A DNA stretch of 64,000 nucleotides from Hemerocallis citrina (GCA_017893485.1 CM030366.1:104505796-104569795), one strand, 5' to 3'; shown: positions 42,683-54,280, numbered from the stretch's first letter. Notes: a model not told the origin generated them from the letters alone. Translations and numbers: made by a program.

Positions 42683-45600
42683 TGTAACCCCTGTTTTTCC
42701 GTTTTGTGTATTTTAGATGTATTTTTCTTTTTTTGAGTATTTGTGCTCTTCTTGTATTTCTTTGGACCGTATACTGGATTTTATTTTTTTTTCAATATAT
42801 TCATTTTATTATTCTATCTTTTTCTGTTTTGTGTTCTTGATTTTATCGTCGGTTTTTCTTTATTGTTCGGCTCCATTGATCAAGCTTCATTTTTGATTCC
42901 CCTTTATTTTGATCGTATTTTGTTTGATTCATTTCGTTCCATCCCCTATTATATTCGATCTCCATACCCAATTAATCCTAACTCTACCTTAATAACCTAC
43001 TCCTATTAACCAATAACCCAAATACTCGTTAATACCCATACCCATTACTAAACCCTACCGAAACCCACTCATAAACCTAACCCTAATCTCTGCCCTATAT
43101 AAACTAACTCTAAGTTCCCTGCTCACCTTCTCCCATACATCCAACTGCTAACCCCTCCCCTGCCTCTTCAACCTCCGAACCCATCACCTCGATCCCAGCT
43201 AGCCCCTCCGTTCATCTCCGAAACCCTGTGCCTCCCCCGTCCTCCGTCTTCCTGTGGTCACGCACCCCCCTGTCGATCGCTCACCCTCTCTTTCCGTCTT
43301 CCTGTGGTCGCGATGCCACCTAGCAGCCAGTGCAGCGCTCGGCTCTACCTCCCTCCGGCACTCCACAGCGGCATCAGCACAGAACTAGGATGTGCTATCC
43401 TCTTCGACAGCCTGCACCGGCGACCAGCAAAGCCACTACTACCACCGCTAGCTGCCGTAGCTCATGCCGTCGTCTCCCTGCTCGCTCTTCTTTGCATGTA
43501 CGTGGTTTGCACGTGCTGAGTTGATTGTTGGGTCTCATTGTTCGGCGTGTTGGTTCGTTGTTCGTTGGTTGGTTCGTGGTGGTCACGAGTTTCGTTCGTT
43601 GGAGTTCGTTGCCGAGATCCGTTCTCGTTATTCTTGATTTTCATCATTTTCGTTTTCGGTTAAGGCAAGTAACTTGTATTCGTTTTCTTTGTGTAATACA
43701 AGTCATAAATACCGCCTGTAGTATAGTTGGGTTCTAGAGACAATTCGTGGTTGAAATCGCTTGATGTATAATGTCTCTATTGTGTTATCTTGACCATAGT
43801 TGCCTCATGACACAAATTGACATGATATAACCTAGGATTGACCATTTCTTGATGTGATTATATATGCAAGATAATTACGTGAATTTGTGTGTTTGTTGGA
43901 ATATTTGTGCTATACTCATTGTAGACATGTTCTATACCATATTTCATGTTGGTTGGACACCTAGTAGACTCTATTTCATGTTTGGTTATGATTTGAACAA
44001 ATTTTGTATGATCTATGTTGATTTTATTCAAGAAGTAAATTCTGTATTTTGTTGATACTCTGTTTTGATCAGTATTTTAGACCATATTAAGATCAGTATC
44101 TTAACTTCAGTTGTGAACATGATTTTTAGAGAAACCTGTCTACTTTCAGAATTTTCTGGCAGAGCTCGATTTCGTTTTGGTATGTGTGAGATATGAATGT
44201 TTTACTACAGAGGTGTGAGATAATTTCCAGATTTCGATTTCTGAATATTTCGATGAGTAAACTATTTTGATTCGTGAGTTAAACTTAGTATTTTAATCTG
44301 AAATTTTGCACAGTACTTCTATACTTGTGTGGGGATTACCCAGAATTTTGGTGGATTTATTTGATAAATTTTACAACTCATTTCATGCTTGCCAATAAAA
44401 GTTATACATGCTCAATTTTCTCGCTGTTTTGTAAAGACATGTATTTTCACCCTAGTTCCCTTTGCTTTTTGAAAAATATTTGTAAAATATGAAAGTTAGC
44501 CTGTTATGTTTATTTTAATCTCCCTTTGATGGATATGTATTTCGTTTCACGGTTTGCAAGATATTGATGTTTTCGTACAACAGTGTCGGAAATTCTAGAT
44601 TTGCAAAACTATCATTTCTTGATATTTCCTGAATTTCGATGACTAAACTAATTTTGCTGGTAAGTTACGAACTTTATATTTTGATGCTGGACATATAGGG
44701 AAATACCCCAGATTTTTCCTGGATTTAATTGAGATATTTTCATGCTGCTTTCCTGACTTTGAATATGATTTACTGATTCCTGGCTGAACGTATTTTCTAG
44801 TTTCGAATCAGTTTTGACTCATATTTTTGTGAAATACTAAATGACTTATATGTATTCACTGGATTCGGACGGAAGTCTACTTTCCATATTTTCTGACGGA
44901 TCCAGATTTGGATATTTTTAGCAACAGGTATAACTGTTTTAGTACTGTACTGTCGTGCTGTCCTGAATTAGAAAGCACCCTATTTTGCTCTTTTATGTGA
45001 TCAACTACTATCTGTGCATGTTTATATGTTACTCTGAACCTACTAGTTGTCATGCCATGCTAGTTTTACTCTGTTTCATGCACATACACATCTGTCTGAT
45101 AATAATTATAAAATGACCAAGCCGAAGATTATGAGAAAGATCTAGTAGTGGGAAAGCATAGAAATGTGTACTTAGAAGGGGGTCCGTGTTTCCCATCTGA
45201 TTATCTGTTATCTGTTATTCTGAACCCTGTCTACATTACTTCCCTATAGGAAGGTATACTCAGAAGAGAACCACTAGGTTCTATCTGTCTGTCTGGATAT
45301 GTATCTGGTATTTGTCTGTCTGATCCCTGAGTACACGGTCCTATATGATCCCCTACGAAATCTAAACGAAATTGTTTGATGTAGCAACTATGTGGTAAAA
45401 TTCTAGGACGCATGATGTACTACCTAGTTAGTAATTCACACAAGACTTATAAAAACATGACATCTGTTATCTATTTATCTGTATCTGTTATCTGATCATT
45501 TGATATCTGATCATCTGTACATCTGTTTGCATGCTACCTGACTTTTGACAATGACACATGTTATTTGTATATGTTAGTATACCATGCTAGTTGATCCTAT

Positions 45601-46147
45601 TTTCATGATATGTATTCATTTTGACATGCCTATACCATACTATATTTGTTTTGCTATTATTTTAGATTTGTTTAGTTCCATGTACTTGTATTCTGCACTA
45701 CAAGCGGCCTGTAACTTGCATTGACGGGTATCTTATTTTATTTTCCTTTCTCCTGCAATTTACTTATTGCAGATCAGAATGGTCAGCTGCCCGATGGTAT
45801 TGGTGAGATGAAATATTAGTACTGCAGTTTTGATATGATTATTATTATTTGTTGCTTTTGAATAATGTATTTGAGTACTTGAATTTATTTGTATTGGGCA
45901 GTATGACCCATGATTCTTGACTTGTTCAGATCTGATTTATTTGAGATTATTATATTTTGTTTCAAGTAAATTTCTGTTGGTTTATTGATTCAATTATGCA
46001 TGTGTGGTTGACTCTTTTGCTTTCGACTCTATTTATTTTGTGAGATGCTGTAAATATTTCTGAACAGCTTATGGATGATAAAAATTATTCGCTGGGCTTA
46101 GTCACGTATCCGTATTCCGTATTCTTTTTGGGAAGCGGGGAGTGACA
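42683..46147 (+). mobile_element. Solo LTR (3465 bp) of a Tekay-like Ty3/gypsy element
   Basis: Starts TGTAACCCCTGTTTTTCC and ends GGGAAGCGGGGAGTGACA, with CAATC on both sides (42678-42682 and 46148-46152). No internal coding region or primer site follows, so it is a solo LTR left by recombination between two LTRs. Orientation is taken from the TATA box at 43096-43103 followed by a pyrimidine-rich leader. Small frames inside (for example 43304-43519) match nothing. Confidence 0.9.
43096..43103 (+). promoter_or_regulatory. TATA box of the solo LTR
   Basis: tatataaa, followed by a CT-rich leader from about 43130, as in plant LTR promoters. Confidence 0.6.
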
Positions 46148-46152
46148 CAATC

Positions 46153-46673
46153 ATTCCTACACATGAGTAAAATATCAAATATGATAGATTTGCAATATGA
46201 AGTACATACAATGAGGCATAGATAAAGCCAACGACTAATAGGTTGGACACTCTAAATGCAATCTACTCAAGATAAAAGCCACAATGTAATGTTTGCCTGA
46301 TGTTTAACACAACAATTTCAAGATAAAAGTCAGCTTATTATTCCAGAGTGCATTGTAATGAGATTAGACCCTTGAGGATACTGAAAGCACACAAGTAGTT
46401 GACAGATCTAAAAGAATTTGGTGACTGATATTTTTTGTGTGCCACTACAACTATAAGAAAGCGAAGAAAGAATTCACAATTTAATGAATCAAGTTTTGGA
46501 AGAAATCGGTCAGCAAGATCAAGTGCATTAGCTATTTCTGCACAGACAAAACTAGATCAGTAAATCATATCATTTATTCTTATGATGAAGAACTTCTCTG
46601 ATTACACCATGCCAAAATCTAATACTAGTTCAATGAAAACATTAGATTATGATCTTCAAAAGAAATAGTATAC
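46153..46673. other. No gene recognised; possible CACTA-like end at 46443
   Basis: CACTACAACTATAAG begins at 46443 and shares nine bases with the CACTA terminus at 49250 (inverted). The flanking three bases (tgc) do not match those next to 49250 (aaa), so the pairing is unproved. Confidence 0.3.
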
Positions 46674-46780
46674 CTACTAGTATGCATCTGGAAAATGGGA
46701 AAGTTGTCAGCATGAAAAGCTCATGAAGCACTGCACGATCTTTGGTTATTAAGTAGTTCATCTCATCAACAACGACCAAA
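46674..46780 (-). pseudogene. CDC6: Exon fragment of a CDC6-like replication licensing protein
   Basis: On the minus strand acceptor TATGGCAG precedes 107 nt, ending at a donor (GTAG-GTATAC). It reads LVVVDEMNYLITKDRAVLHE and then LFMLTTFPFSRCIL. This is the Walker B (DEMDYL) region of CDC6, the AAA+ ATPase that helps load MCM helicases at replication origins; the second aspartate of DEMD is asparagine here. No other CDC6 exon is present nearby, so this is an isolated fragment, probably captured by a transposon. Confidence 0.8.
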
Positions 46781-47157
46781 CTGCCATACATAGTGTAGAA
46801 ATTTAATCGAGAACTCAGAACCACAACTGAAAAAAGAGAGATACTGAAAAGTGTCAGTGTGTGTGAGTGGAAAAAAGAGAGAGACTGGAAAAAAGAGTGA
46901 TACTGAAAAGGTCCATACACATAGATACTTCAAAAGATTAACAAAGGAGAAAATTTTGAATTTGAGATGCTGATGCCTGAAGCATAAAGCTATAGGGCCA
47001 TGGAGTTACCATACACATAGATACTCCTTGTATTACTTATTAGATATGTTCATCTCACAAACAAAGAAAAGAGAAGAATTTGATAATGTGCTGATCCCTA
47101 ACATAGCCCAAAAGCATAAGCTATAGGGGCATGTAGTTATAACTTACAAAAATTTAC

Positions 47158-47280
47158 TCATGGAGGGCCAATTTTAAGGACACAGATATATCCATCTTTC
47201 TCATCAAATGGAGGTTCGATAGGAGAAGTGGCTATATAAGTAAAGTCCATGGAATGATCACCATTGTCTATGGAATCCAT
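47158..47280 (-). other. Small open frame, unrecognised (40 codons)
   Basis: On the minus strand MDSIDNGDHSMDFTYIATSP, then IEPPFDEKDGYICVLKIGPP and a stop. The composition is that of a real protein rather than random DNA, and it shares strand and neighbourhood with the CDC6-like and TPR exons, so it may be another captured exon. I do not recognise it. Confidence 0.35.
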
Positions 47281-47677
47281 GTGCACTCGAGAACTGTGCG
47301 TACTAAATAACTATTATCAAACAACTTTTAAATCCTACCACCATGAAACAACAAGTCCAACAACAACAACAAAGTCTTTACCACAAACCAAATCTTCGTC
47401 CATTCTCTTCCTTCACCTCTTTTAACATTTAAGGGTCATTTCAGTTATATGAAACCTTTTCATCAGTTATAATTGAAATGGGTTATAACTATTGAAATTA
47501 TAAACCATTCAGGAACCATAATTCAGGACTGATATTAGTTTATCCCCAATCTCCCGCTTTGACCCATAAATCCATTCTCTTCCTTGAAGTCTTTTAAAGG
47601 GTCATTTCAACCACTTAAAACCTATTCAATAACAACACAATGTAACTACAAAAAACTCGATAAACAAATAACCAAAC

Positions 47678-47890
47678 CTTGTACAAGTCAAGAAGCACAT
47701 TGTCGAGTGGCTCCTGAGCATCGAAAGAGCACAACCCACGAAAGGATCTAACTACCTCAATCGCCTTATCTACTCTATTCAGCTGCTTCATCACCAATGC
47801 CATATCCTTCAATGCACTATCAACTCGACCACCGCGATTGATCACAGCCCAAAATAGCGGCACTGCCTTGTTTGGATCTTTATCAATCAT
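47678..47890 (-). pseudogene. Exon fragment of an SDI1/MS5-type TPR protein
   Basis: On the minus strand GTGTTAG precedes an open exon of 213 nt, ending at a GT donor (TACAAG-GTTTGG). It contains DKDPNKAVPLFWAVINRG, RVDSALKDMALVMKQLNR and QEPLDNVLLDLYK. This is the tetratricopeptide region of the plant family that includes SULFUR DEFICIENCY-INDUCED 1 and MALE STERILITY 5/POLLENLESS 3. A single exon of that gene is present, with intact splice sites, so this is a captured fragment and not a working gene. Confidence 0.8.
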
Positions 47891-49225
47891 CTAACACACC
47901 AAAATCAAATCTTTCTTTAACTTTACTATTCAAGAAGAAGAAAAGATGAGATCTTCCAAACCAAACAGTATAAGAGTAAGCTAAAAGATACATAATAAAA
48001 TAAGTAAATCCAAACAAAACAGTTAATGAAAGAGATCGAAAAGAGTTAACTACTTCCATCATTGTCAATGAAATCAAATGCAAGCTAAACAAAACTAATC
48101 TCATAATAATTCTAAAGAAGAACAATAGTCATGACTGAAATTGATTCTCATAGTTCTGCAACTAACATGAGATCTACAAATCTTATTGCTGAAAATAAAT
48201 GAAAAATAGGAAAATCTAAGTACAAATCTTATTACTGAGATCTATAAATCTTATTTCTCAAATTTAAACCTATCGAAAAATTAATCCTAATTCTAAAGAA
48301 GACACCAAAAGTTTTGCCATAAGCATACCTGAAAGAATTTAAACCTATCCACAATGTTTATGTCCTACAATTCCATTTCTCAGTTCATACCACACATTAA
48401 GATCAAATTCCTACTATGATAATAAGAGATGTTACCCTAAAACAACCAAACCCATTACAAAAAAATTCATAAATTTCTTAAGCAACAACAAAATCTCAAA
48501 TACTCTCATTCTCAGACATAAAAAACCTACAGGATGTAACCCAGTACAGCCCCCCAACCCATCCAATTTCTTTACAATTAAAAGGAATTCAAGAAATGCA
48601 AATGCTACCCACCCTGATCTTCTATAAAAATCACATTTTTTTTCTAAAGTTCACATCTTTATCACAAAGAAAGAAGCCCAATTTGCAACACAAAAAAAAG
48701 AGATAAGGGTAATCTCACCAGGGGTGTGGGGGTACGTCGGCGATGGGGCGCACAACGAAGGCGAGGGGCCACTGCTACGGGGGGCGGGGGACGACGACGA
48801 TGGAGGGGGCACAACTACGGCGATGTGTGGTAGTCGGGGGATTTGGGGGTGGGCTAGGGTTTGTGATTGAGAGAGAGAGAGAAAGAGAGAGAGATGGGGG
48901 CGGTGACAGCGACGGGGAAGAGTGACGGGGGAGGGGGATGGCGAGGAGGGTTGGGTTCGTGAGTGAGCAGGATAGAGAGGGAGAAAATGAAATTTTGGAA
49001 ATTGAAAAAGAGTGGGGAATTGAAAAAGAGATGGAGAAAATGAAATTTGGGGATTGAGATAAAATAACTGTAAATTTGTCGGCGATCTGTATGATAAACG
49101 TAGCGGTAGCACATCCTAGCCCAGCGTTTTATAAAAACGCCAGTATAAGAGGGAAATTATTTTTTGCCTTTTCTCCCTGGGGTTCTACTCCGGCATTCCT
49201 ACCCAAATGCCAGGACAGAAACACC
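47891..49225. other. No gene recognised; GC-rich block near 48.7-49.0 kb
   Basis: From 48720 to 48990 the plus strand is G-rich with gagaga runs. The long minus-strand frame there is proline and serine rich and low complexity. A short inverted repeat (gcgttttataaaaacgc, 49123-49139) lies near the CACTA terminus and may be a subterminal repeat. Confidence 0.45.
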
Positions 49226-49250
49226 GGGGTAGCATAATTTTGTTGTAGTG
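49226..49250 (-). mobile_element. CACTA (En/Spm-type) transposon terminus
   Basis: Read on the minus strand the end is CACTACAACAAAATTATGC followed by TACCCCGGTGT. Five-base CACTA starts and the following CAACAAAA are typical of plant CACTA elements. This marks the right end of an element extending to the left. The left end is not settled (46443 is a candidate). The CDC6-like and TPR exons lie inside the presumed element. Confidence 0.7.
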
Positions 49251-49534
49251 AAAACTGGGTTGTGTACTTTTCACCAATTGTTGGCGCTAATCCCACACAT
49301 ACTAGAATTTGTTGACTAGTTTTGAAGAGTGACCAAAAATTTTATTACAGGTTGATTCACAATCACTTTTAATAACAATAACTATGATTTAATACAAATA
49401 CATCTACAGGCCACATATACAAAACGGACTGCAGTTTAAACAGTAATAACTAGAAGAGATTTATTTTGACAGATGTAAAATACGGATGTATGACATCTTT
49501 TTATTTAAATTTGTGCTTGGAGAGTACTTGCTGT
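49251..49534. other. Flank, presumed intron of the aspartic protease gene
   Basis: No exon seen. The last 8 bases (49527-49534, cttgctgt) are the left target duplication of the hAT element. Confidence 0.45.
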
Positions 49535-49694
49535 TAGGGCCGGCCCAGAGTTCCCGAGAGCCCGAGGCGTACTTCCGAAATGGGGCCCCCCATACAAAAA
49601 ATAAATGAATAAAAATATGTATACAAAAAATTTGCACATTGTTCAAAGCAAAATATGTAAAATATATATCATCGAATAATAAGTTTACTCATAA

Positions 49695-50391
49695 GAGCAT
49701 CTGTAGTTGTTTGGTATATATGCATAATATGCATATTTTCTAAAAAAGAGCGCTGCAATCGTTGTGTAAATATGCATAATTTGCATAAATCGCTACAATA
49801 GAGCGCCATATATGAGAACTGAAATAAGAATTATGCATATATAAACGACAGAGCTTGAAGTGCCATCGCACCAAAAAAAAAAAATTAATCGTCGGACGGC
49901 ACTGAAGTGCCGTCCCTCAAAAAAAAAAAAATTAATTTCCGTAATTAATTTTTTTAAAAAAGAACCCAACCCACGCCCCCCTTTTGTCGGACGACACTTT
50001 TAGTGCCGTCTGTTGGTATTTTTTTAAAAAATAAAAATTTATTGAATGATGGCACTTAAAGTGCACTTGAATGGTATTTTTATTGGTATTTTTTTAATGG
50101 TATTTTAAAAAAAAAATAATAGTATTTTTTTTATTTCCTCCGACGGCACTAGAAGTGCCCGTCGCACCATTTAAAAAAAAAATTTCCTCTCCGACACAAG
50201 ATGATATGCCGTCCCACCTTTTTAAATGTTTTTTTATTTTTTTCCCTCTCCGACGCAATATGAAGCACCGTCTGTTATTATTTTAATTTAAAATGGTAAA
50301 ATATAGCATTCTACGAGTGCAGCGAAAAGAGAGATTGCTATATGCATTTATCCATTTATGCATTTTTTAACCATAACGACTGTGGATGCTC
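49695..50391. mobile_element. Tourist-like MITE (PIF/Harbinger type)
   Basis: Ends GAGCATCTGTAGTTGTT and, inverted, GAGCATCCACAGTCGTT, flanked by TAA on both sides (49692-49694 and 50392-50394), a 3-bp duplication typical of PIF/Harbinger. The right end has been tandemly repeated, so further copies of ggatgctctaa end at 50524 and 50659. The actual original right boundary could be any of the three. Confidence 0.6.
49885..50275. repeat. Series of GACGGCACT / AGTGCCGTC palindromes
   Basis: The first is a 22-base palindrome, GGACGGCACT-GA-AGTGCCGTCC (about 49894-49915). Decayed versions follow near 49987, 50047, 50139, 50190 and 50249. They are separated by A- and T-rich spacers of about 30-70 bp. 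No protein is encoded. Confidence 0.75.
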
Positions 50392-50676
50392 TAAGGGTCA
50401 TACATATAGCATTATTTTAATTTAAAATGGTAAAATATAGCATTCTACGAGTGCAGCGAAAAGAGAGACTGCTATATGCATTTATCCATTTATGCATTTT
50501 TTAACCATAACGACTGTGGATGCTCTAAGGGTCATACATATAGCATTATTTTAATTTAAAATGGTAAAATATAGCATTCTACGAGTGCAGCGAAAAGAGA
50601 GATTGCTATATGAATTTATCCATTTATGCATTTTTTAACCATAACGACTGTGGATGCTCTAAGGGTCATACATATA
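50277..50676. repeat. 132-136-bp tandem repeat (3 copies)
   Basis: attattttaatttaaaatgg begins at 50277, 50413 and 50545, and each copy runs through gagtgcagcgaaaagagag to the MITE-type end ggatgctctaagggtc. Copies are nearly identical, indicating recent amplification. Confidence 0.95.
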
Positions 50677-50872
50677 TGCAAAATTAAGTCAAAATATGCA
50701 AAATAAAGGCTCAAATAATTATTTTTGGGGGCCTCTAATAACAGTATTTTTAGGCGCAAAATACGTGCCTATATTTACAAGGGAAGTATAAATTAGGGGC
50801 CCCCTAAAATCGTAAAAACGCTGAGGACCTGAGGCGGCCGCCTCACCCGCCTCAAGGGTGGGGCCGGCCCTG

Positions 50873-51160
50873 CTTGCTGTGATGGAACAAGTGGGGTATA
50901 AACAATACCCGGTTCTACCATCTCTCCAAGAACCCTTGTGCCTCCACCAGTCCCTTTTAAGCAATGAGAAAACACTTGCGGGGAAACCCCTGCAGTCGAA
51001 AGCTGTGAAATTACAAACAAGTCATTTTGTCCAAACCCGAAAATTCCATCAACTTCAATAGCTAGACTGGTCAAATTACTTGGCGGATTGTTGCTACATT
51101 TATTTCAAATCAAAACCAAATACCAATGAGGCAATGAGTAAAACCAAACAATTCAGTCCT
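50873..51160 (-). pseudogene. Aspartic protease exon C (middle of the fold), interrupted by hAT
   Basis: On the minus strand it reads [20 protein letters not shown], then [20 protein letters not shown], then [19 protein letters not shown]. This is the segment between the two catalytic motifs of plant A1 proteases of the aspartic proteinase-like 2 group. It is preceded by a degraded stretch (VFGF near 51115) that the family would have in the same exon, with a frame break near 51095. The hAT insertion point coincides with the end of the exon. Confidence 0.8.
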
Positions 51161-51284
51161 TAATAAACTACAAGTACTAACAATGACAAAATCCACAATC
51201 ATAAAAAATACAATTTCGAGTAAATCCATTTATACCCGAAAAGGATAGTAGTAGAAGAGTTAGAAGACTGCCATTTTTACTAAC

Positions 51285-51493
51285 CATGTCAAAGTGCATT
51301 GTATCGAATACGTAGTAGCCTGATGAACCAGTCCCATCAGCATACGTGAAAGTGTAAGAGCATTGACTCGAAGAACCCGAAGAGAGGCATTGCCATTTCC
51401 CAGTTTGGATAGACGAAATGCACATTGGGTTGGAGCAGTTAATTAAAGAAGCTGACCATGATTCCGAAGGGCTAAAAAATATATCGAATGGAG
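51285..51493 (-). pseudogene. Aspartic protease exon B
   Basis: On the minus strand TTTTTTGCAG precedes a 209-nt open exon, ending at ATG-GTTAGT. It contains ESWSASLINCSNPMC, QCSYTFTYADGTGSSGYYVF and DTMHFDMV, the flap-side region of the same protease family. Both splice sites look usable. Confidence 0.85.
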
Positions 51494-51603
51494 CTGCAAA
51501 AAATTAAGACAAATGTACAAGACCCATCTAACCACCAAAATCAATAATATAAAATATAATTCCAGAGAATTTTGGGTGAAGAATGAATTACTTGTAGCCT
51601 TAC

Positions 51604-51725
51604 ATTTGAGGTGCAGCTATCGCAAGGGATGCAGGTTACCCATAATATGTCAATGTCCATGTCAATTTCAACATAGAACTCTTTTGGAGGGTTTCCCAAT
51701 TTCGCACGGGTGAAGTAGAAGCCGC
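51604..51725 (-). pseudogene. Aspartic protease exon A with damaged active site
   Basis: On the minus strand ATGTGCAG precedes a 122-nt open exon, ending at AAT-GTAAGG. It contains FYFTRAKLGNPPKEFYVEID, then MDIDILWVTC. The family has D-T-G-S-D-I-L-W at this spot, the first catalytic motif. Here the sequence is D-M-D-I-D-I-L-W, so the glycine and threonine needed for catalysis are gone. Upstream exons with the signal peptide were not found in 51.7-54.2 kb. Confidence 0.85.
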
Positions 51726-51815
51726 CTGCACATAATAAAATCAAAACCAAAGAGAAAATAGCTCAATTAATCTCAAACATTAAATAGGAGAGAGACTACA
51801 AAATGATAGAAGAAA

Positions 51816-51846
<31 letters not shown>

Positions 51847-54200
51847 CAACCAAACTCCCTTGCCCTAAGTCTTAAGGGTCATAGTTGTCAGTGGGAGGTC
51901 CAATTCACCCCGGTCCACACAACATCCCAATTTAAAAAGAACTAGTGTTACCCTATCCAAATTGTACAGATTAAAATACTTTTAATAGACTCATAAAATT
52001 AAATGGAACTTAAACAATACAATGAAGATATGCATAGTGTCTTTTTTCCTAGTTTATCTTATTTAATAATATGTGCTACTGTTGTCTGAAAAACCCAAAT
52101 AATGATATTTTTATCTATTTCGGTCATATTCTTTGAAACCACTAAGGGAGATTTCATTAGTTAATGTTCTTTTATTATCATGTCATGCACAGTAACTTTA
52201 GTTCTTAAACAAAAACATAAAAGTCATTAAATAACGGAGGTGGACCTATTCAACACCGACACAACACTAAGACATAGTTAAACCCTAGTTCCCTAAATTT
52301 AGAGATGTTCCTTAATTATTTCGATCACAGTATAATTAAAAGATGACAAATCTGAAAATTAACAAATTCACATTTTCAAATCAACCAACATCTATCTATA
52401 TTTCTAAAGCAATGAAAGAAAGTCACTGAAGTTGAGCTTACAATGCAGTAAAAGGAGGGGATGTGGCTCTTCTTGGACTCCTCGTTTTATAAAATAATTA
52501 ATTTTAACAATATTTGATCGAACAATTATATATATCTTCATAGATTATCAAGTAAGAATCCAATACATTAATTATACCAAAGATCAATGTTGAGTAGAAA
52601 AATTACTGAGATTGCAGCAAAAAAAAGCAACTTTAATCAAAATTGAAGTAAAATAGTAAAGCAACTTTAATTAAGATATATGTTTCCTTTTCGAAAACAC
52701 CCTCAACAAACTTTGGTAAGGTGTTAATGCTAGTTAGAAAAAAGTATAAACATATGTATTGTTTTAAGCTTAAGAGACTTACGTCAATCCTTTTAATACA
52801 ATGCGCATGACGAAGCAGCCCCTTTCTGCACGCCTACATAATGACAACAGATGCTCACCATAAAACTGCAGCATGGATCAAAAGATATAGTATAGGACAA
52901 AGTTCATCAGCACTGAGAAACTATTACAGTGGAAACCATCGAACACAAAAAAACGTAATTGCTAAGTAGTAGATTTTTACCTTCTATATCCACATTCGTC
53001 AGCCATCCAAATTCCGTCGGCAATACATCACCTTGAATGACTAAATTGAATCAAAATAATGCCAAATAACTATGATAGTCTTTTGAGTTCCATATGCCCC
53101 CACCACTTGAGTTCCATATGCCCCCACAACACATCAGGCTCCTACAACTAACATATTTCACTTCATTCATGCATTTTATCAAACAGGATGAGCGCATATA
53201 GTAAATAGAGACAAGATTGAAGAATTTATCATGGGAGGATAAAGCCACGTAATAAACCAAAGGATCTTTAGACATTACTCTTAGATTCATCAAATATTTT
53301 CATCTCTTTAGCAAATGATTGTACTATATATAAAATTCAAAATAAGAGGGGATGTTACAACTTGATTAATACCTTAATCTCATATTCTCAATATTCTAAA
53401 AGATAATAAATATATAATCCAAAATAAGAGAGGATCTTACAAATTCATGAATACCTTAATCTCGGCGAGGATTTAGGGTATGGCGTACGACTGCTGCTTG
53501 GATTTGGGTGGACTGGTGAACGGCGAACGATTATGGTTGAGTTTTGGGCTAGGGACGACGACGAGGATAGGCGAACGGGAATGACTTGTATTTGGGTGGA
53601 CTGGTGGACGGCGAACGGTGACTGTTTGGATTGGGGCAGATTTGCGAACGGCGAATGGTGACGGGTGGGTTTTGGGCGAGGATGGGTTGGGAGGATTTAC
53701 AGAGAGGAAGAGTTTTTTTTGTGTTTTTTGTATAATTTTTTAATTTTGTTTTATTAAATATTAATGGTGTGGTTTGCACGTGGTAAGATAAGTTTGAACT
53801 CCAACTTTTGCTCTCCTTTCTCTATTTCAAAATAGAGAAAGGAAGGAATGGGTAGTCCTATTAGCTTAAGATATAATATAATATAATATAATTTCCCTAT
53901 CCCTGTATCCATATCCTAAGTATAGTATACAGACACGTATCCCTTTTTCCATTGATGTTGGCCCGCAATACTGCCTTTACCAAAAACTGAATCTTCGTTT
54001 ACGGATCAAGTTTAATTCTAAATGGCATGCCTCTTCCATTAAGATGCCAATCATTGTATCATGCATTTAATAAACAAATGAAGGGTCTTAGAACATCTGT
54101 TGTCATTTAACTTAACAAATGGGTATATAGATATTTTAGAAATAGCAAATAGCTCAAATGCTGCAGCCGTCTATACACAAAAATTGGCTTTTTTGGACAA
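51726..54200. other. No intact gene; minor repeats and possible exon remnants
   Basis: I find a short (AT)n run near 51819-51846. Two short minus-strand open pieces with splice-like borders lie near 52985-53040 (LPTEFGWLTNVDIE) and 52780-52835; I do not recognise them. A G-rich block at 53460-53690 has repeated cggcgaacg. A perfect hairpin (CCTTTCTCTATTT / AAATAGAGAAAGG) lies near 53815-53843, and a repeated ataat run near 53870-53890. ORFs in this stretch show no known family. Confidence 0.4.
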
Positions 54201-54204
54201 AAAG

Positions 54205-54238
54205 TGTAACACCCCGTAATTTTCAAATTATAATATAA

Positions 54239-54280
<42 letters not shown>

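Larger units (their letters stand above)
49535..50872. mobile_element. hAT-type DNA transposon (1338 bp) with a nested MITE
   Basis: Left end TAGGGCCGGCCC, right end complement CAGGGCCGGCCCC, flanked by an exact 8-bp duplication CTTGCTGT (49527-49534 and 50873-50880). This is diagnostic for hAT. No transposase. It contains a Tourist-like MITE (49695 on), palindromic tandem repeats (about 49885-50275) and a 132-bp tandem array (50277-50676). It interrupts the aspartic protease pseudogene at an exon edge. Confidence 0.93.

Noticed and set aside
46443..46457. CACTACAACTATAAG as the definite left end of the CACTA element
   Set aside because: It shares only nine bases with the right terminus and the flanking trinucleotides differ (tgc versus aaa), so I keep it only as a candidate.
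48651..49112. 153-codon minus-strand frame near the CACTA end
   Set aside because: Proline and serine rich translation of a G-rich stretch with a gagaga run. No domain and no relation to CACTA transposase.
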